Below are positions 49,206 through 58,539 of a stretch of DNA of 64,000 nt, one piece after another. Position 1 is the first letter of the stretch. Each line of letters opens with the position of its first letter. This DNA is from Tenacibaculum caenipelagi. GTDB lineage: Bacteria; Bacteroidota; Bacteroidia; Flavobacteriales; Flavobacteriaceae. Position numbers and translations under genes: made by a program. The notes under the pieces are model-generated. The model saw nothing but the letters and a program-made list of their open reading frames with translations, was not told the DNA's origin and ran no database searches. Location: contig NZ_SNYH01000001.1 of assembly GCF_004363005.1 (NCBI RefSeq), positions 1 through 64,000 on the forward strand, given 5' to 3'.

Positions 49206-51911
49206 TTAAAACAATGCGGTTTGACTTTCGTCATCCTTGCTTTTTTTCTTTTTTTGAAGTGCACGTTCAAGTGCCTTTCTAGCTTTTTCTTCTTTTGATT
49301 CTTCAAAATCTTTCTTTACCTCAGACACTTCTAATGGTAAAGCTTCTTCTACAATTTCTTCCTCTTCATTCACCTCTATGTCCTCTACCCTTTCTTCCTC
49401 TGGCTCTTCATATGGAAGTGATTCTAACAAATTAATTGTTTTAATCTTATCTGCAGTTAACTGATTTCCTAAAGCTTTAATTCCTTTAACTGCTATAAAC
49501 TCTTCAAAGTTCACCTCGATATTTTCTAAACTACGTTTCGAAAAAAGAACCTCGGCCATCGGACGATAATCAGTAGCAATTATTTCTAACTTCGATTTTT
49601 CGTGTTCAGAAATAAAAATTTCTTCTTTATCAGGAGCTTCTATTAAAAAACGTTTTACAAAATAACGTTCTTTGTTTCCATCAAAATAAACAGCTGAAAT
49701 CGGTTTTTTAGGCTTCCATTTCTCTAAGACAATCATATCATCTTCAAAATGCATCCCCAAATCTGGAGTTACCGCTTTAATCTTACCTGATTGTGTAGCG
49801 ATTAAAATCTTATCTTCTGCTTTAAATTCTCCCAACAACTCTCCTCTTCCATCTACATTTAAACGTTGAACTGTATCGTCAAACCAAATTTTACGAGGTT
49901 TTAAAGTAGATACTCCTGCTTCTTTAAATTCAACTTTTTTAATAGCATATTTAGTTACCTGGTTACCACGTACGCTACGGCCTTTAATAGCTAAATCAGC
50001 AAAATCGATATCCCATTTTAACTTTTTAATACTACCTACCGCACGTAATAAAATAGTAACTACCTCAGCTTCTCCATTCGGGTTTGCAGAGAAATACAAT
50101 ACTTTAGATTTTGGATCCTCATTGGCTAAATTATACTCTTTATCGCGTGTAACCGATGTTACGTTAAAACGCTTCATGTATGACGCTCCTTTAGCTCCAT
50201 CTCTATAAATCATGTTATATACGGTGCGTCTATCTTTCTTTTTGAAAATTGCAACGTGAATAATTCCTTTACCTACGAAAGTTTTAGAGTCTACTTTAGT
50301 CACAATCATCGATCCGTCTTCTCTAAACACTATCACATCATCGATATCAGCACAATCAGTAACATATTCATCTTTTTTCAACGATGTCCCTATAAATCCT
50401 TCTTCTCTATTTACATACAACTTAGAGTTACGCATTACTACCTTGGTAGCTACAATATCGTCAAAAATTCGGATTTCTGTTTTACGCTCCTTCCCTTTTC
50501 CGTATTTGGTTTTTAATTCTTTAAAGTAGTCGATAGCAAACTCTATTAAATTTGCCAAATGATGTTTTACCTCAGCTATTTTTTCTTCTAAGCTTTCAAT
50601 AAATTGTTTTGCCTTGTCAATATCAAACTTAGAAATCTTTTTAATTCTGATTTCTGTTAAACGCACAATATCTTCCTCAGTAACTTCTCTTCTTAAATGC
50701 TTGATATGAGGTTGCAAACCTTTGTCAATAGCCTCAATTACCCCTTCCCATGTTTCAACTTCTTCAATATCACGATAAATTCTATTTTCAATAAAAATAC
50801 GTTCTAATGAAGCAAAATGCCATTGTTCTTCTAACTCATGTAGTTGAATTTCTAATTCATTTTTTAATAATTCAACTGTGAAATCTGTCGATTTTTTTAG
50901 AATCTCAGTTACACCTATAAAAATAGGTTTATTGTCTTCAATAATACAACACAGTGGTGATATTGAGTTTTCGCAGCTAGTAAAAGCATATAACGCATCA
51001 ATTGTTTTATCAGGTGATACGTTAGGTGGTAAATGCACCAAAATCTCTACTTCAGCAGCGGTGTTATCCTCTATTTTTTTTATCTTAATCTTCCCTTTGT
51101 CATTCGCTTTTAAGATACTGTCAATTAACGACGAAGTAGTTGTTCCGAACGGAATCTCATTAATAACCAATGTTTTCTTATCGAGAGCCGATATTTTAGC
51201 ACGTACTCTAATTTTACCTCCTCTTTTTCCGTCTTTATAATCGGTTACATCTACGATACCACCTGTTAAAAAATCAGGAACAATAGTAAAGCTTCTTCCT
51301 TTTAAATACTTGATAGAAGCATCTATTAATTCATTAAAGTTGTGAGGAAGAATTTTGGTTGACAATCCTACCGCAATACCTTCTGCTCCTTGTGCTAATA
51401 ACAACGGAAACTTTACAGGTAAGTTTACAGGCTCTTTTTTACGACCATCATAAGATGCTTGCCATTCAGTAGTTTTAGGGTTGAAAACAACATCTAAGGC
51501 AAATTTTGATAAACGTGCTTCAATATAACGAGATGCTGCTGCACGGTCACCAGTTAAGATATTACCCCAGTTACCTTGCATATCTATCAGCAATTCTTTT
51601 TGTCCCATTTGCACCATTGCATCGGCAATAGAAGCATCACCATGCGGGTGATATTGCATAGTATGCCCAACAATGTTCGCTACTTTATTGTAACGACCAT
51701 CGTCTAAATCTTTCATTGAATGCATAATACGACGTTGTACGGGTTTGAAACCGTCTTCTATCGAAGGTACAGCACGTTCTAAAATTACATACGAAGCATA
51801 ATCTAAAAACCATTCTTTATACATACCAGTAACTTTGGTAATGGTCTCAGCGCTTTCTAAGGGTTGGTTTAATTCTTCGTCGTGTCCGTAATTATTGTTT
51901 TCTTCACTCAT
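49206..51911 (-). CDS. parC: DNA topoisomerase IV subunit A
   Basis: A 901-residue type IIA topoisomerase breakage-reunion subunit. The catalytic tyrosine is Y129 (RAAASRYIEARLSK). The quinolone-pocket region is MQYHPHGDASIADAMVQMGQ. A long coiled-coil segment lies at about 360-480. The C-terminal beta-pinwheel contains degenerate blades, and a highly acidic/basic low-complexity tail (about 820-901, EEPEEERVEDIEVNEEEE...KKKKSKDDESQ) follows. It is assigned as ParC rather than GyrA from its partnership with the adjacent 618-residue B subunit. A 64-residue membrane-protein gene lies between the two. Confidence 0.92.
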   Translation of the reverse strand: MSEENNNYGHDEELNQPLESAETITKVTGMYKEWFLDYASYVILERAVPSIEDGFKPVQRRIMHSMKDLDDGRYNKVANIVGHTMQYHPHGDASIADAMVQMGQKELLIDMQGNWGNILTGDRAAASRYIEARLSKFALDVVFNPKTTEWQASYDGRKKEPVNLPVKFPLLLAQGAEGIAVGLSTKILPHNFNELIDASIKYLKGRSFTIVPDFLTGGIVDVTDYKDGKRGGKIRVRAKISALDKKTLVINEIPFGTTTSSLIDSILKANDKGKIKIKKIEDNTAAEVEILVHLPPNVSPDKTIDALYAFTSCENSISPLCCIIEDNKPIFIGVTEILKKSTDFTVELLKNELEIQLHELEEQWHFASLERIFIENRIYRDIEEVETWEGVIEAIDKGLQPHIKHLRREVTEEDIVRLTEIRIKKISKFDIDKAKQFIESLEEKIAEVKHHLANLIEFAIDYFKELKTKYGKGKERKTEIRIFDDIVATKVVMRNSKLYVNREEGFIGTSLKKDEYVTDCADIDDVIVFREDGSMIVTKVDSKTFVGKGIIHVAIFKKKDRRTVYNMIYRDGAKGASYMKRFNVTSVTRDKEYNLANEDPKSKVLYFSANPNGEAEVVTILLRAVGSIKKLKWDIDFADLAIKGRSVRGNQVTKYAIKKVEFKEAGVSTLKPRKIWFDDTVQRLNVDGRGELLGEFKAEDKILIATQSGKIKAVTPDLGMHFEDDMIVLEKWKPKKPISAVYFDGNKERYFVKRFLIEAPDKEEIFISEHEKSKLEIIATDYRPMAEVLFSKRSLENIEVNFEEFIAVKGIKALGNQLTADKIKTINLLESLPYEEPEEERVEDIEVNEEEEIVEEALPLEVSEVKKDFEESKEEKARKALERALQKKKKSKDDESQTALF

Positions 51912-51937
51912 GTATGAATGTTTAAACGTTTATTCGT

Positions 51938-52132
51938 TTAAGATTTATTTTTTATTGTTTTTTTCGCAAACTGCATTACAGCTATAAATAAGACTGCTGT
52001 AATTATACCTAAATAAGGTGATGAATTACTTTCAAAAGATAAATCACTATAGTTTATTTGGGTTAACCAAAAAACCAATATTATCGCAAAAAGAACTGAT
52101 ACTACATCAAAGATTTTTCTTACATTTTTCAT
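51938..52132 (-). CDS. Small two-helix membrane protein between parE and parC
   Basis: A 64-residue protein with two hydrophobic segments (about 9-25, VVSVLFAIILVFWLTQI, and 39-57, PYLGIITAVLFIAVMQFA), a basic N-terminus and a basic tail (KKTIKNKS). It begins 1 bp after parE and ends 26 bp before parC on the same strand, which makes expression likely. I do not recognise the family. Confidence 0.6.
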   Translation of the reverse strand: MKNVRKIFDVVSVLFAIILVFWLTQINYSDLSFESNSSPYLGIITAVLFIAVMQFAKKTIKNKS

Positions 52133-52133
52133 A

Positions 52134-53990
52134 CTATACTTCTTCTACGATATCTAACTCAACTTTTAAGTTGTTAATGATAAATTTTTGTCGGTCTGGA
52201 GTGTTTTTACCCATATAAAACTCTAACATTTGCTCTATAGACATTTCTTTATCTAACATCACAGGATCTAAACGAATGTCATCTCCAATAAAATGGACAA
52301 ACTCGTTAGGAGAAATCTCCCCCAATCCTTTAAATCGAGTAATTTCTGGTTTTCCTCTTAATTTCTTAATTGCTGCTTGCTTTTCTTCTTCTGAATAACA
52401 ATAAATGGTTTCTTTTTTATTTCGTACTCTAAACAGCGGAGTGTCTAGAATATATAAATGTCCTTCTTTAATAACTTCTGGGAAAAATTGTAAAAAGAAG
52501 GTGATTAACAGCAAACGAATGTGCATACCATCTACATCGGCATCGGTAGCTATTACAATATTATTGTAGCGTAAATCTTCTAACCCATCTTCAATATTCA
52601 GTGCTGCTTGCAATAAGTTAAACTCTTCGTTTTCATACACGATTTTTTTAGACAATCCGTACGAGTTTAGCGGTTTTCCTTTTAAACTGAATACCGCCTG
52701 TGTGTTTACATTTCGTGATTTGGTAATCGATCCACTTGCCGAATCTCCCTCCGTAATAAACAAAGTCGTATCTAAATAACCATCTTTTTTGGTATCGCCA
52801 AGATGAATACGACAATCACGAAGTTTTTTGTTATGTAAACTTGCTTTTTTTGCACGCTCGCGAGCTAACTTTCGAATTCCAGATAACTCCTTACGTTCTT
52901 TTTCAGCTTGTAAAATCTTCTTTTGAAGTTTGTCTGCTATCTCGGTATTCTTATGTAAATAGTTATCTAATTGTGTTTTTACAAAATCATTAATGTACGT
53001 ACGAACGGTTGGTAAATCACCTCCCATTTCGGTAGAACCTAACTTAGTTTTCGTCTGACTTTCGAAAACAGGTTCCATTACTTTAATAGAAATCGCTGCG
53101 ATGATAGATTTACGAACATCAGATGCATCAAAATTCTTTCCGAAAAACTCACGTACCGTTTTTACCACAGCTTCTCTAAAAGCATTTAAATGTGTACCTC
53201 CCTGCGTGGTGTTTTGACCATTTACAAACGAATGATATTCTTCTGAATATTGCGTTTTACTATGCGTCATCGCAATTTCAATATCCTCACCACGTAAGTG
53301 AATAATTGGATACAACATATCATCTTGATTGTTGTTGTCTTCCAATAAATCTTTTAATCCGTTTTCTGAATGAAACTTTTCTCCATTAAAAACTATGGTT
53401 AACCCTGGGTTTAGATATACATAGTTTTTTAATAACTTTATAATATACTCCGGACGATACTTGTAATGTTTAAAGATTGTATCATCTGCAATAAAAGTTA
53501 CTTTGGTTCCTCTTCTACGTGAGGTTTCTTCTAAAAATTCTTGATTGGTTAAATTTCCTTTTTCAAATTCTGCAGTAGCCGATTTACCATCACGGGTAGA
53601 CTCTACTCTAAAATAAGTTGACAAGGCATTTACCGCTTTGGTACCTACTCCATTTAGTCCTACCGATTTTTTAAAGGCACGTGAATCGTACTTACCACCG
53701 GTATTCATTTTCGATACTACATCGACTACTTTTCCTAACGGAATACCACGACCGTAATCGCGTACAATTACTTTTTCACCTTGTACCGAAACTTCGATCG
53801 TTTTTCCTGTGCCCATTACAAACTCATCTATAGAGTTATCGAGCACTTCTTTTATCAAAATATAAATTCCGTCGTCTGGAGAAGAACCGTCTCCTAATTT
53901 TCCGATATACATCCCAGGACGCATACGAATATGTTCTTTCCAATCGAGCGAGCGAATATTATCTTCGGTATATTTTGTTTCTTGAGTCAT
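52134..53990 (-). CDS. parE: DNA topoisomerase IV subunit B
   Basis: A 618-residue ATPase subunit. The GHKL ATP site has EVLDNSIDE (about 47-55), YGRGIP and the [14 protein letters not shown] lid. The TOPRIM domain has [12 protein letters not shown] and the metal-binding [10 protein letters not shown]. The length and lack of the long GyrB insertion fit ParE. It decatenates daughter chromosomes with ParC encoded downstream. Confidence 0.92.
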   Translation of the reverse strand: MTQETKYTEDNIRSLDWKEHIRMRPGMYIGKLGDGSSPDDGIYILIKEVLDNSIDEFVMGTGKTIEVSVQGEKVIVRDYGRGIPLGKVVDVVSKMNTGGKYDSRAFKKSVGLNGVGTKAVNALSTYFRVESTRDGKSATAEFEKGNLTNQEFLEETSRRRGTKVTFIADDTIFKHYKYRPEYIIKLLKNYVYLNPGLTIVFNGEKFHSENGLKDLLEDNNNQDDMLYPIIHLRGEDIEIAMTHSKTQYSEEYHSFVNGQNTTQGGTHLNAFREAVVKTVREFFGKNFDASDVRKSIIAAISIKVMEPVFESQTKTKLGSTEMGGDLPTVRTYINDFVKTQLDNYLHKNTEIADKLQKKILQAEKERKELSGIRKLARERAKKASLHNKKLRDCRIHLGDTKKDGYLDTTLFITEGDSASGSITKSRNVNTQAVFSLKGKPLNSYGLSKKIVYENEEFNLLQAALNIEDGLEDLRYNNIVIATDADVDGMHIRLLLITFFLQFFPEVIKEGHLYILDTPLFRVRNKKETIYCYSEEEKQAAIKKLRGKPEITRFKGLGEISPNEFVHFIGDDIRLDPVMLDKEMSIEQMLEFYMGKNTPDRQKFIINNLKVELDIVEEV

Positions 53991-54016
53991 AAAAATAAAG
54001 GAAATTGAAGTCTCTG

Positions 54017-54045
54017 CTAAAATAGTGTTTACAACGTAAAAACAA
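54017..54045 (-). promoter_or_regulatory. Putative parE promoter
   Basis: Minus strand TTG (54045-54043), 18-bp spacer, then TATTTTAG (54024-54017), one mismatch from TAnnTTTG. It overlaps the terminator of the upstream gene. Confidence 0.3.
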
Positions 54046-54077
54046 AAAACTCTGTTAATTTAATTATCAACAGAGTT
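54041..54077 (-). terminator. Terminator of the small secreted Cys-protein gene
   Basis: Arms AACTCTGTT / AACAGAGTT around a 12-base loop with a T-rich tail on the minus strand, directly after the stop at 54082. Confidence 0.7.
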
Positions 54078-54081
54078 CAAG

Positions 54082-54318
54082 TTATTTTTCCTTCAATTGT
54101 TTGGCCTCAATTTTGCATAGTGTTCTTCCGTAATTTTCTGCTTTCTTCTTCAAAATTGTTTTAATTTCAGTTTTACAAACAGTAAGTCCCCTGCATGTTT
54201 TCTTCAAATGATAACGATTACTTGCCACACTTTTACATATGAATACTTTTTCTTCTTTTTTTTCTTGAAAGGCCATTAGTATTAATGTTGCAAATATGAG
54301 TAGTATGTATTTTTTCAT
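54082..54318 (-). CDS. Small secreted cysteine/histidine protein (Ada-like zinc-knuckle pattern)
   Basis: A 78-residue protein with a signal peptide (about 1-17). The mature part has C28, H37, C42, C48 and C68 in the order ICKS-x-RYHLKKTCRGLTVC-x-GRTLCKIE. This resembles the minimal metal-binding motif YHx4C...C found at the ends of some secreted nucleases and in Ada. Very similar small proteins occur throughout Bacteroidetes with unknown function. It is followed by a terminator and preceded 12 bp upstream by the HsdR-N-like gene. Confidence 0.65.
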   Translation of the reverse strand: MKKYILLIFATLILMAFQEKKEEKVFICKSVASNRYHLKKTCRGLTVCKTEIKTILKKKAENYGRTLCKIEAKQLKEK

Positions 54319-54330
54319 TGTTCTTTAACT

Positions 54331-55407
54331 TTAATTAACCTTTTCTACCTCTAACTCTTCATAATAATCTATTGTTTTTAAAAGTAAAAAGTCTAACTTA
54401 TAGATATCATCAATTTTCTCTATTTTTTCTCTAACCTCTTTTTTGTTAGCATCGAATAATCCAACATATTTAGTCTTCCCATTAAAGTGAAATCTACATA
54501 ACGGTTTACGATTATTATCATCTAATAGAACTCCGAAATAGGATTGTGTATCTCTATAAGCCACTCTTTCTACTTGTATTTTTTTTCTCAAAATAGCTAC
54601 TACTATTCTATACGCTTCCATTTCTTCTTCTGTCGTTACTATCTTACTTTCATTTTTCTGTTCAGACTCTATATTCTCCTCCACTAATTTTTCTTCTTCT
54701 TTGTTCAACGCACTATGCAGTCGATCATTTACTCTCTCGCTTATCAATTGATTAATCGATTTTGACACTAATTCTTTAAACTGTTCTAGAACTCTTTCTG
54801 TTTGTCTTCCTGAATAAACTCTTGAAGAGAAAAATCGAATAAAATCATTTTCAGGATCCACCAATTGGGTATTAAAAATCTTTTTTATCTCTTTAGAATA
54901 TTTTAAAGAACTGGCATTATTAACTATTTGATCAATATCAAAATTTGATTTATGAAACTTTAGTATTTCATTAATTGTAGGCTCTTTCAACTTGGTAATA
55001 TCAAACTCTAAAAATGGTTTCTCATCCATTTTATTTGTCGCTTCTAAATCAGTAAAAAACTTATATTCTATACCATTTGTTAAAAGTGCAAATCTCGATT
55101 TTGAAGTATGAAAATATCTGAATAATTGTGAATTATGTGTATTTAAATTTTCCTTCCAATGTTTACACTCTATAATTAAAATAGGAACATTATTTTCAAT
55201 AATGGCGTAATCTACTTTTTCTCCTTTTTTTAATCCAATATCGGCTGTAAATTCTGGTACTACTTCTGTTGGATTAAAAATATCATACCCTAATATGTCT
55301 ATAAAAGGCAACACAAAAGCTGTTTTTGTAGCTTCTTCTGTTTCAATTTGATCTTTTAATGTTGTAATCTTCTGAGAAAGTGCTTTTAGTTTGTTAGCTA
55401 GTTCCAT
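54331..55407 (-). CDS. Solitary HsdR N-terminal-domain (PD-(D/E)XK nuclease-like) protein
   Basis: A 358-residue cytoplasmic protein. Residues about 25-130 match the nuclease domain of type I restriction HsdR subunits, with D66, E80 and K82 in the order VDYAI-x-LIIECKHW forming the D...ExK site. There is no helicase domain, and no HsdM or HsdS gene is nearby, so it is not a complete restriction system. The central part (about 180-265) is helical and charged. The C-terminal part (about 275-350) forms a compact alpha/beta domain. It is 12 bp upstream of the small Cys-protein gene. Defence, repair or housekeeping roles are all possible. Confidence 0.75.
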   Translation of the reverse strand: MELANKLKALSQKITTLKDQIETEEATKTAFVLPFIDILGYDIFNPTEVVPEFTADIGLKKGEKVDYAIIENNVPILIIECKHWKENLNTHNSQLFRYFHTSKSRFALLTNGIEYKFFTDLEATNKMDEKPFLEFDITKLKEPTINEILKFHKSNFDIDQIVNNASSLKYSKEIKKIFNTQLVDPENDFIRFFSSRVYSGRQTERVLEQFKELVSKSINQLISERVNDRLHSALNKEEEKLVEENIESEQKNESKIVTTEEEMEAYRIVVAILRKKIQVERVAYRDTQSYFGVLLDDNNRKPLCRFHFNGKTKYVGLFDANKKEVREKIEKIDDIYKLDFLLLKTIDYYEELEVEKVN

Positions 55408-55450
55408 TTCATAAGTTTTGTTAATATGCTACCAAATCTAAACTTACTAA

Positions 55451-55483
55451 AAAACAAAACCTTACGGTTTTCCGTAAGGTTTT
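55451..55483 (-). terminator. Terminator of the response-regulator gene
   Basis: Perfect 12-bp arms AAAACCTTACGG / CCGTAAGGTTTT around TTTT, with a T-rich tail on the minus strand. Confidence 0.85.
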
Positions 55484-55505
55484 AAAAAAAGTATATTTAT
55501 ATCTT

Positions 55506-56171
55506 TTAAATCAATCCGAAGTCTTTGGTTATAGCTATCAATTGAGTAGGATTATTGGCGTTAAAATTTTCTTTTAATAGTTTTAAGCGTTTTTCTACTG
55601 AACTTATACTACTTGGTTTGATGTTCTTGTTTTTTAACTCTCCGCTAATCTCTTTTTGATCCAATCCCTCAGCTAAATGTTTTAATAAAAACACATCGTA
55701 ATCTGTAACTTCAAATGCTTCTTTATTTCGTAAGGCATGTGCTAATTGCGGAGTAATAAAAAACTCATCGTTATAAACAGATTGTACTGCTTTTTTGAGT
55801 TCTTTTTGTCCATGGTTAGATTTCCATACATACGCATTTACCTCTAATTCATTACATAGTTGTTGAATTCGGTACGGTTTGTCTTCTATAGAAAATACTA
55901 TAGTTTTTAAATTAGGTTGCAATTTTTTTGCTTCAGCTATGAGATCTTCTCCTGATTCTAATCGTTGTGGATTAACATTATCTTTAAATGATAGATCACT
56001 TACTAATAAATCAAATGGCTCTTTATCTAACCATGCCTTTTTTAATTTTAAATAAGCTTCATCACAGTATTGTGCGTATTCTATAGTAGGTATTTGCATG
56101 TCTTCTAAAGCTACTTTAATTCCGCTTGACATGAAATCGGCATCTTCGGCTATCAATATTTTTTTGAACAT
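55506..56171 (-). CDS. Two-component response regulator with LuxR-like output domain
   Basis: A 221-residue regulator. The receiver domain (1-125) has acidic residues E9, D10 and D12 and the phospho-acceptor D59 (LLVSDLSF). The C-terminal domain (about 150-215) is a helix-turn-helix (LKHLAEGLDQKEISGELKNKNIKPSSISSVEKRLKLL) related to the NarL/LuxR type but divergent. It starts 2 bp after the TPR histidine kinase gene, so the two form a cognate pair. Target genes are unknown. Confidence 0.87.
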   Translation of the reverse strand: MFKKILIAEDADFMSSGIKVALEDMQIPTIEYAQYCDEAYLKLKKAWLDKEPFDLLVSDLSFKDNVNPQRLESGEDLIAEAKKLQPNLKTIVFSIEDKPYRIQQLCNELEVNAYVWKSNHGQKELKKAVQSVYNDEFFITPQLAHALRNKEAFEVTDYDVFLLKHLAEGLDQKEISGELKNKNIKPSSISSVEKRLKLLKENFNANNPTQLIAITKDFGLI

Positions 56172-56173
56172 AA

Positions 56174-57955
56174 CTACTTTTTAAATTGAAACTTTGCTTG
56201 AAATCCTTTTTCTTGCTTTGATTCAAAAGTAATAATCCCTCCTACCGATTTAATACGGGTTTCCATATTTTGTAAACCGTTTTTTATTGATAGGCTCTTA
56301 ACTCCTTCTCCATTATCTTGATATACAACAGATAACATTTTTTTAGACAACGAGAATGTAATAAGCACCAAGCTTGCTTCACTGTGTTTTTTCATATTTA
56401 CCAAGAGTTCTCGTAACACTCTGTATAATACTATTTGCTTTTCTTTTGGCAACTCATTTACTACTACTTCTTTCAATCCTTTATGGATTACTTTACAAGT
56501 ATCATTTGTAAAATCTATAAATAACTGCTTTAAAAAACTCTCAAAATGTTCTCCTGTAAGTACTGGGCTATTCTCATGAGAAATATCTCTGGTTTGAGCG
56601 TATATTTTTTCTACCCTTGCTAGTAGTTTGGTATCTGTTTCTGCTTTATTTTGTAAAGTATTCATTACTGCATACACATCGTTTGCTAATTCATCGTGTA
56701 TTTTTTTAGACAAACGGGTTTCTGTATTATATACTTCTATGGCTTTTTCTTTTTTAGTTTTTTCTCTTTTATAGAAGAAGTATACTATAGAAGTTACTAT
56801 GGTAAGAATAGCTGCAAAAAGCCAGAGTTGTTTTTGTGATCTTTGTTGTTCTAAACTAAAGTTTGATTCTGCTAACCGAGCTTTTGCTTCTAATTTTTTT
56901 CGTTTTTCTTCCTCTGCATCATATTTTATTTTTGCAAACTTTATTTTCTTTTTTCCTTCTGACAGTTTTATACTATCCTTTAATTCCTTTAGCTCTTCAA
57001 AATAAACACTTTGTTTAGAACTTGGATAAAGTACTAATTTATTTAACGCTTCTACTCTACTCCTTATACTTTTTTCCTTAACTGCATAATAATACATCTT
57101 TTCAGCATTCTTATATGATTTAAATTTATCTACTTTAAAATAATAATTAGATAAGTTTTTATAACTGGATATTAATCCTACATAATCATCTTCTTTTTTT
57201 CTTAAATCTCTTGCCTTTATGAAATCTTTTAAAACATTTTCATCTATTTTGTTTTCCCATTTAATTCTTGCCAAATTATCTATAACTTTAGATTTTGTAT
57301 TTCTTAAATCACTAAAATCAGTAGTATCTAGTAAGTTCTGATAAATAGTTAAAGCCTTTTTATAATCACCATTATAGCCATATGAATTGGCCAAGTTACT
57401 GTAGAATTTAATCAAATTACTTTTATTATTTGGTAACTCTATTGCTTTTTTATAATATTTAATAGCATCTCCATAATTAAGCCTTTGTTTAGAGTTTATG
57501 GCTAAAGAATTGTAAACCATTCCCTTGTATTTGTTTTCATTTTTACTCAAATACCTCAAAGCCTCTACAGCTGCTGAATCACTATCACTAAAGTTCTCAA
57601 AACTTGATAAAATAAAGGATATATTAATTAGACTTTTAGAAACTCTTAAACTATCTTTTAATTTCAAAAAATAGGGTATAGATTTCTTATAAAAATAGTA
57701 TGAAGAATCTTTTTTTTTATACTTTTTATAGTAGATACCTTTTCTCTGATATGCTTTACCTATGTAAAGAGAATCATTATTCTTTTTTGATAATGCTAAA
57801 TATTCGTCTAAAAATTTTAAGACACTATCTTTTTGTTTTATTTCATCATAAAGTTTTATTTTTTTAAAAATGCTCTTATACTCATTAGGTTTATTTTGGC
57901 ATAACAACTTATTCGGAGCAAAAACTAAAAACAGAATGATTAGATTTTTTTTCAT
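56174..57955 (-). CDS. TPR-containing membrane histidine kinase (DesK/NarX-like)
   Basis: A 593-residue sensor. Signal peptide 1-19; about seven TPR-type helical repeats in the periplasm (20-320); a coiled coil (about 330-368); a single transmembrane helix (LWLFAAILTIVTSIVYFFY, about 373-392); the phosphorylation helix with H420 in KIHDELANDVYAVMN; and a GHKL ATPase domain (LRELLVNMKKHS, about 505, and YQDNGEGVKS). The HDEL-type H-box belongs to the HisKA_3 class. It is followed 2 bp later by its response regulator. The ligand is unknown. Confidence 0.88.
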   Translation of the reverse strand: MKKNLIILFLVFAPNKLLCQNKPNEYKSIFKKIKLYDEIKQKDSVLKFLDEYLALSKKNNDSLYIGKAYQRKGIYYKKYKKKDSSYYFYKKSIPYFLKLKDSLRVSKSLINISFILSSFENFSDSDSAAVEALRYLSKNENKYKGMVYNSLAINSKQRLNYGDAIKYYKKAIELPNNKSNLIKFYSNLANSYGYNGDYKKALTIYQNLLDTTDFSDLRNTKSKVIDNLARIKWENKIDENVLKDFIKARDLRKKEDDYVGLISSYKNLSNYYFKVDKFKSYKNAEKMYYYAVKEKSIRSRVEALNKLVLYPSSKQSVYFEELKELKDSIKLSEGKKKIKFAKIKYDAEEEKRKKLEAKARLAESNFSLEQQRSQKQLWLFAAILTIVTSIVYFFYKREKTKKEKAIEVYNTETRLSKKIHDELANDVYAVMNTLQNKAETDTKLLARVEKIYAQTRDISHENSPVLTGEHFESFLKQLFIDFTNDTCKVIHKGLKEVVVNELPKEKQIVLYRVLRELLVNMKKHSEASLVLITFSLSKKMLSVVYQDNGEGVKSLSIKNGLQNMETRIKSVGGIITFESKQEKGFQAKFQFKK

Positions 57956-57966
57956 TCTACTAATAT

Positions 57967-57998
57967 AAAAAAAGGCGCATTATATAATGCGCTTTTTT
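57967..57998 (-). terminator. Terminator of the small acidic-tail protein gene
   Basis: Palindrome GCGCATTATATAATGCGC (57975-57992) with A7 below (T-tract on the minus strand), between the stop at 58001 and the kinase gene start. Confidence 0.8.
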
Positions 57999-58000
57999 CT

Positions 58001-58168
58001 TTAATCTTCTTCATCATCCTCCACTGGTGTCGGATCTTCCTCCCCACCTGTATCAGTTGTTGTTGTCTCCGTAGAGTTAGTTTCTGGTACTACAGTTGTT
58101 GAATTTGTATTTATAGTATATAATCCATTTGTTACTAAAAATGTTATGATTAATAAAACCTTGTTCAT
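58001..58168 (-). CDS. Small exported protein with acidic low-complexity tail
   Basis: From MNKVLLIITFLVTNGLY, 55 residues: a signal peptide (about 1-17), then a Thr-rich stretch (STTVVPETNSTETTTTDTGG) and an acidic end (EEDPTPVEDDEED). An ATG 15 codons earlier is possible but gives an implausible start for a secreted protein. The function is unknown. It is upstream of the kinase/regulator pair and separated from it by a terminator. Confidence 0.55.
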   Translation of the reverse strand: MNKVLLIITFLVTNGLYTINTNSTTVVPETNSTETTTTDTGGEEDPTPVEDDEED

Positions 58169-58213
58169 TTTATTTTCTTTTAAAAATTGATAAAATTTAT
58201 CCTGTCCAAGCAC

Positions 58214-58539
58214 TTTGCTTAGGTACAGTTACACCTTGTGGGTGTAGAATTTTTAAAAGAGGTGCGCATCTCTTTTGCGGGAAGTGAAGATGAACATCGG
58301 TGTTTTTTAGTAGCTCCCCCTCTAAGAAAATCCACTAATGTTTATCTTATAATTAGAACCAATCAATTGTTTTGTTTTTTCTCTCTCGATTAATTCTGAT
58401 GCAAATATTGGCAATGAAAAAGGTTTAAAATGAACCATTATTTAACCAATTTTTCTCCATATTGTATTTGTGCACATTATGGTTAACCGTAACCAAAAAG
58501 TGACCACTTTGGATACTTTTGGCCAAACACCAAATAACC
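58214..58539. other. Divergent intergenic region with small hairpins
   Basis: About 325 bp between two divergent small-protein genes. It holds short inverted repeats (ACACC-TTGT-GGGTGT near 58230; AAAAGAG-GTGCGCAT-CTCTTTT near 58255-58276), the -7 box at 58514, and a near-palindrome CCAAAAAGT/ACTTTTGG around 58493-58521. I see no protein gene. A long structured leader or small RNA on the minus strand is possible but not demonstrated. Confidence 0.4.
58514..58521 (+). promoter_or_regulatory. -7 box candidate for the 58540 gene
   Basis: TACTTTTG, an exact TAnnTTTG, 18 bp before the ATG at 58540. It rules out a start at 58519, which lies inside the box. No TTG lies at the usual -33 distance. 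Confidence 0.4.

Noticed and set aside
54331..55407. Type I restriction-modification system
   Set aside because: Only an HsdR N-terminal-like domain exists; no helicase, HsdM or HsdS is present on either side.
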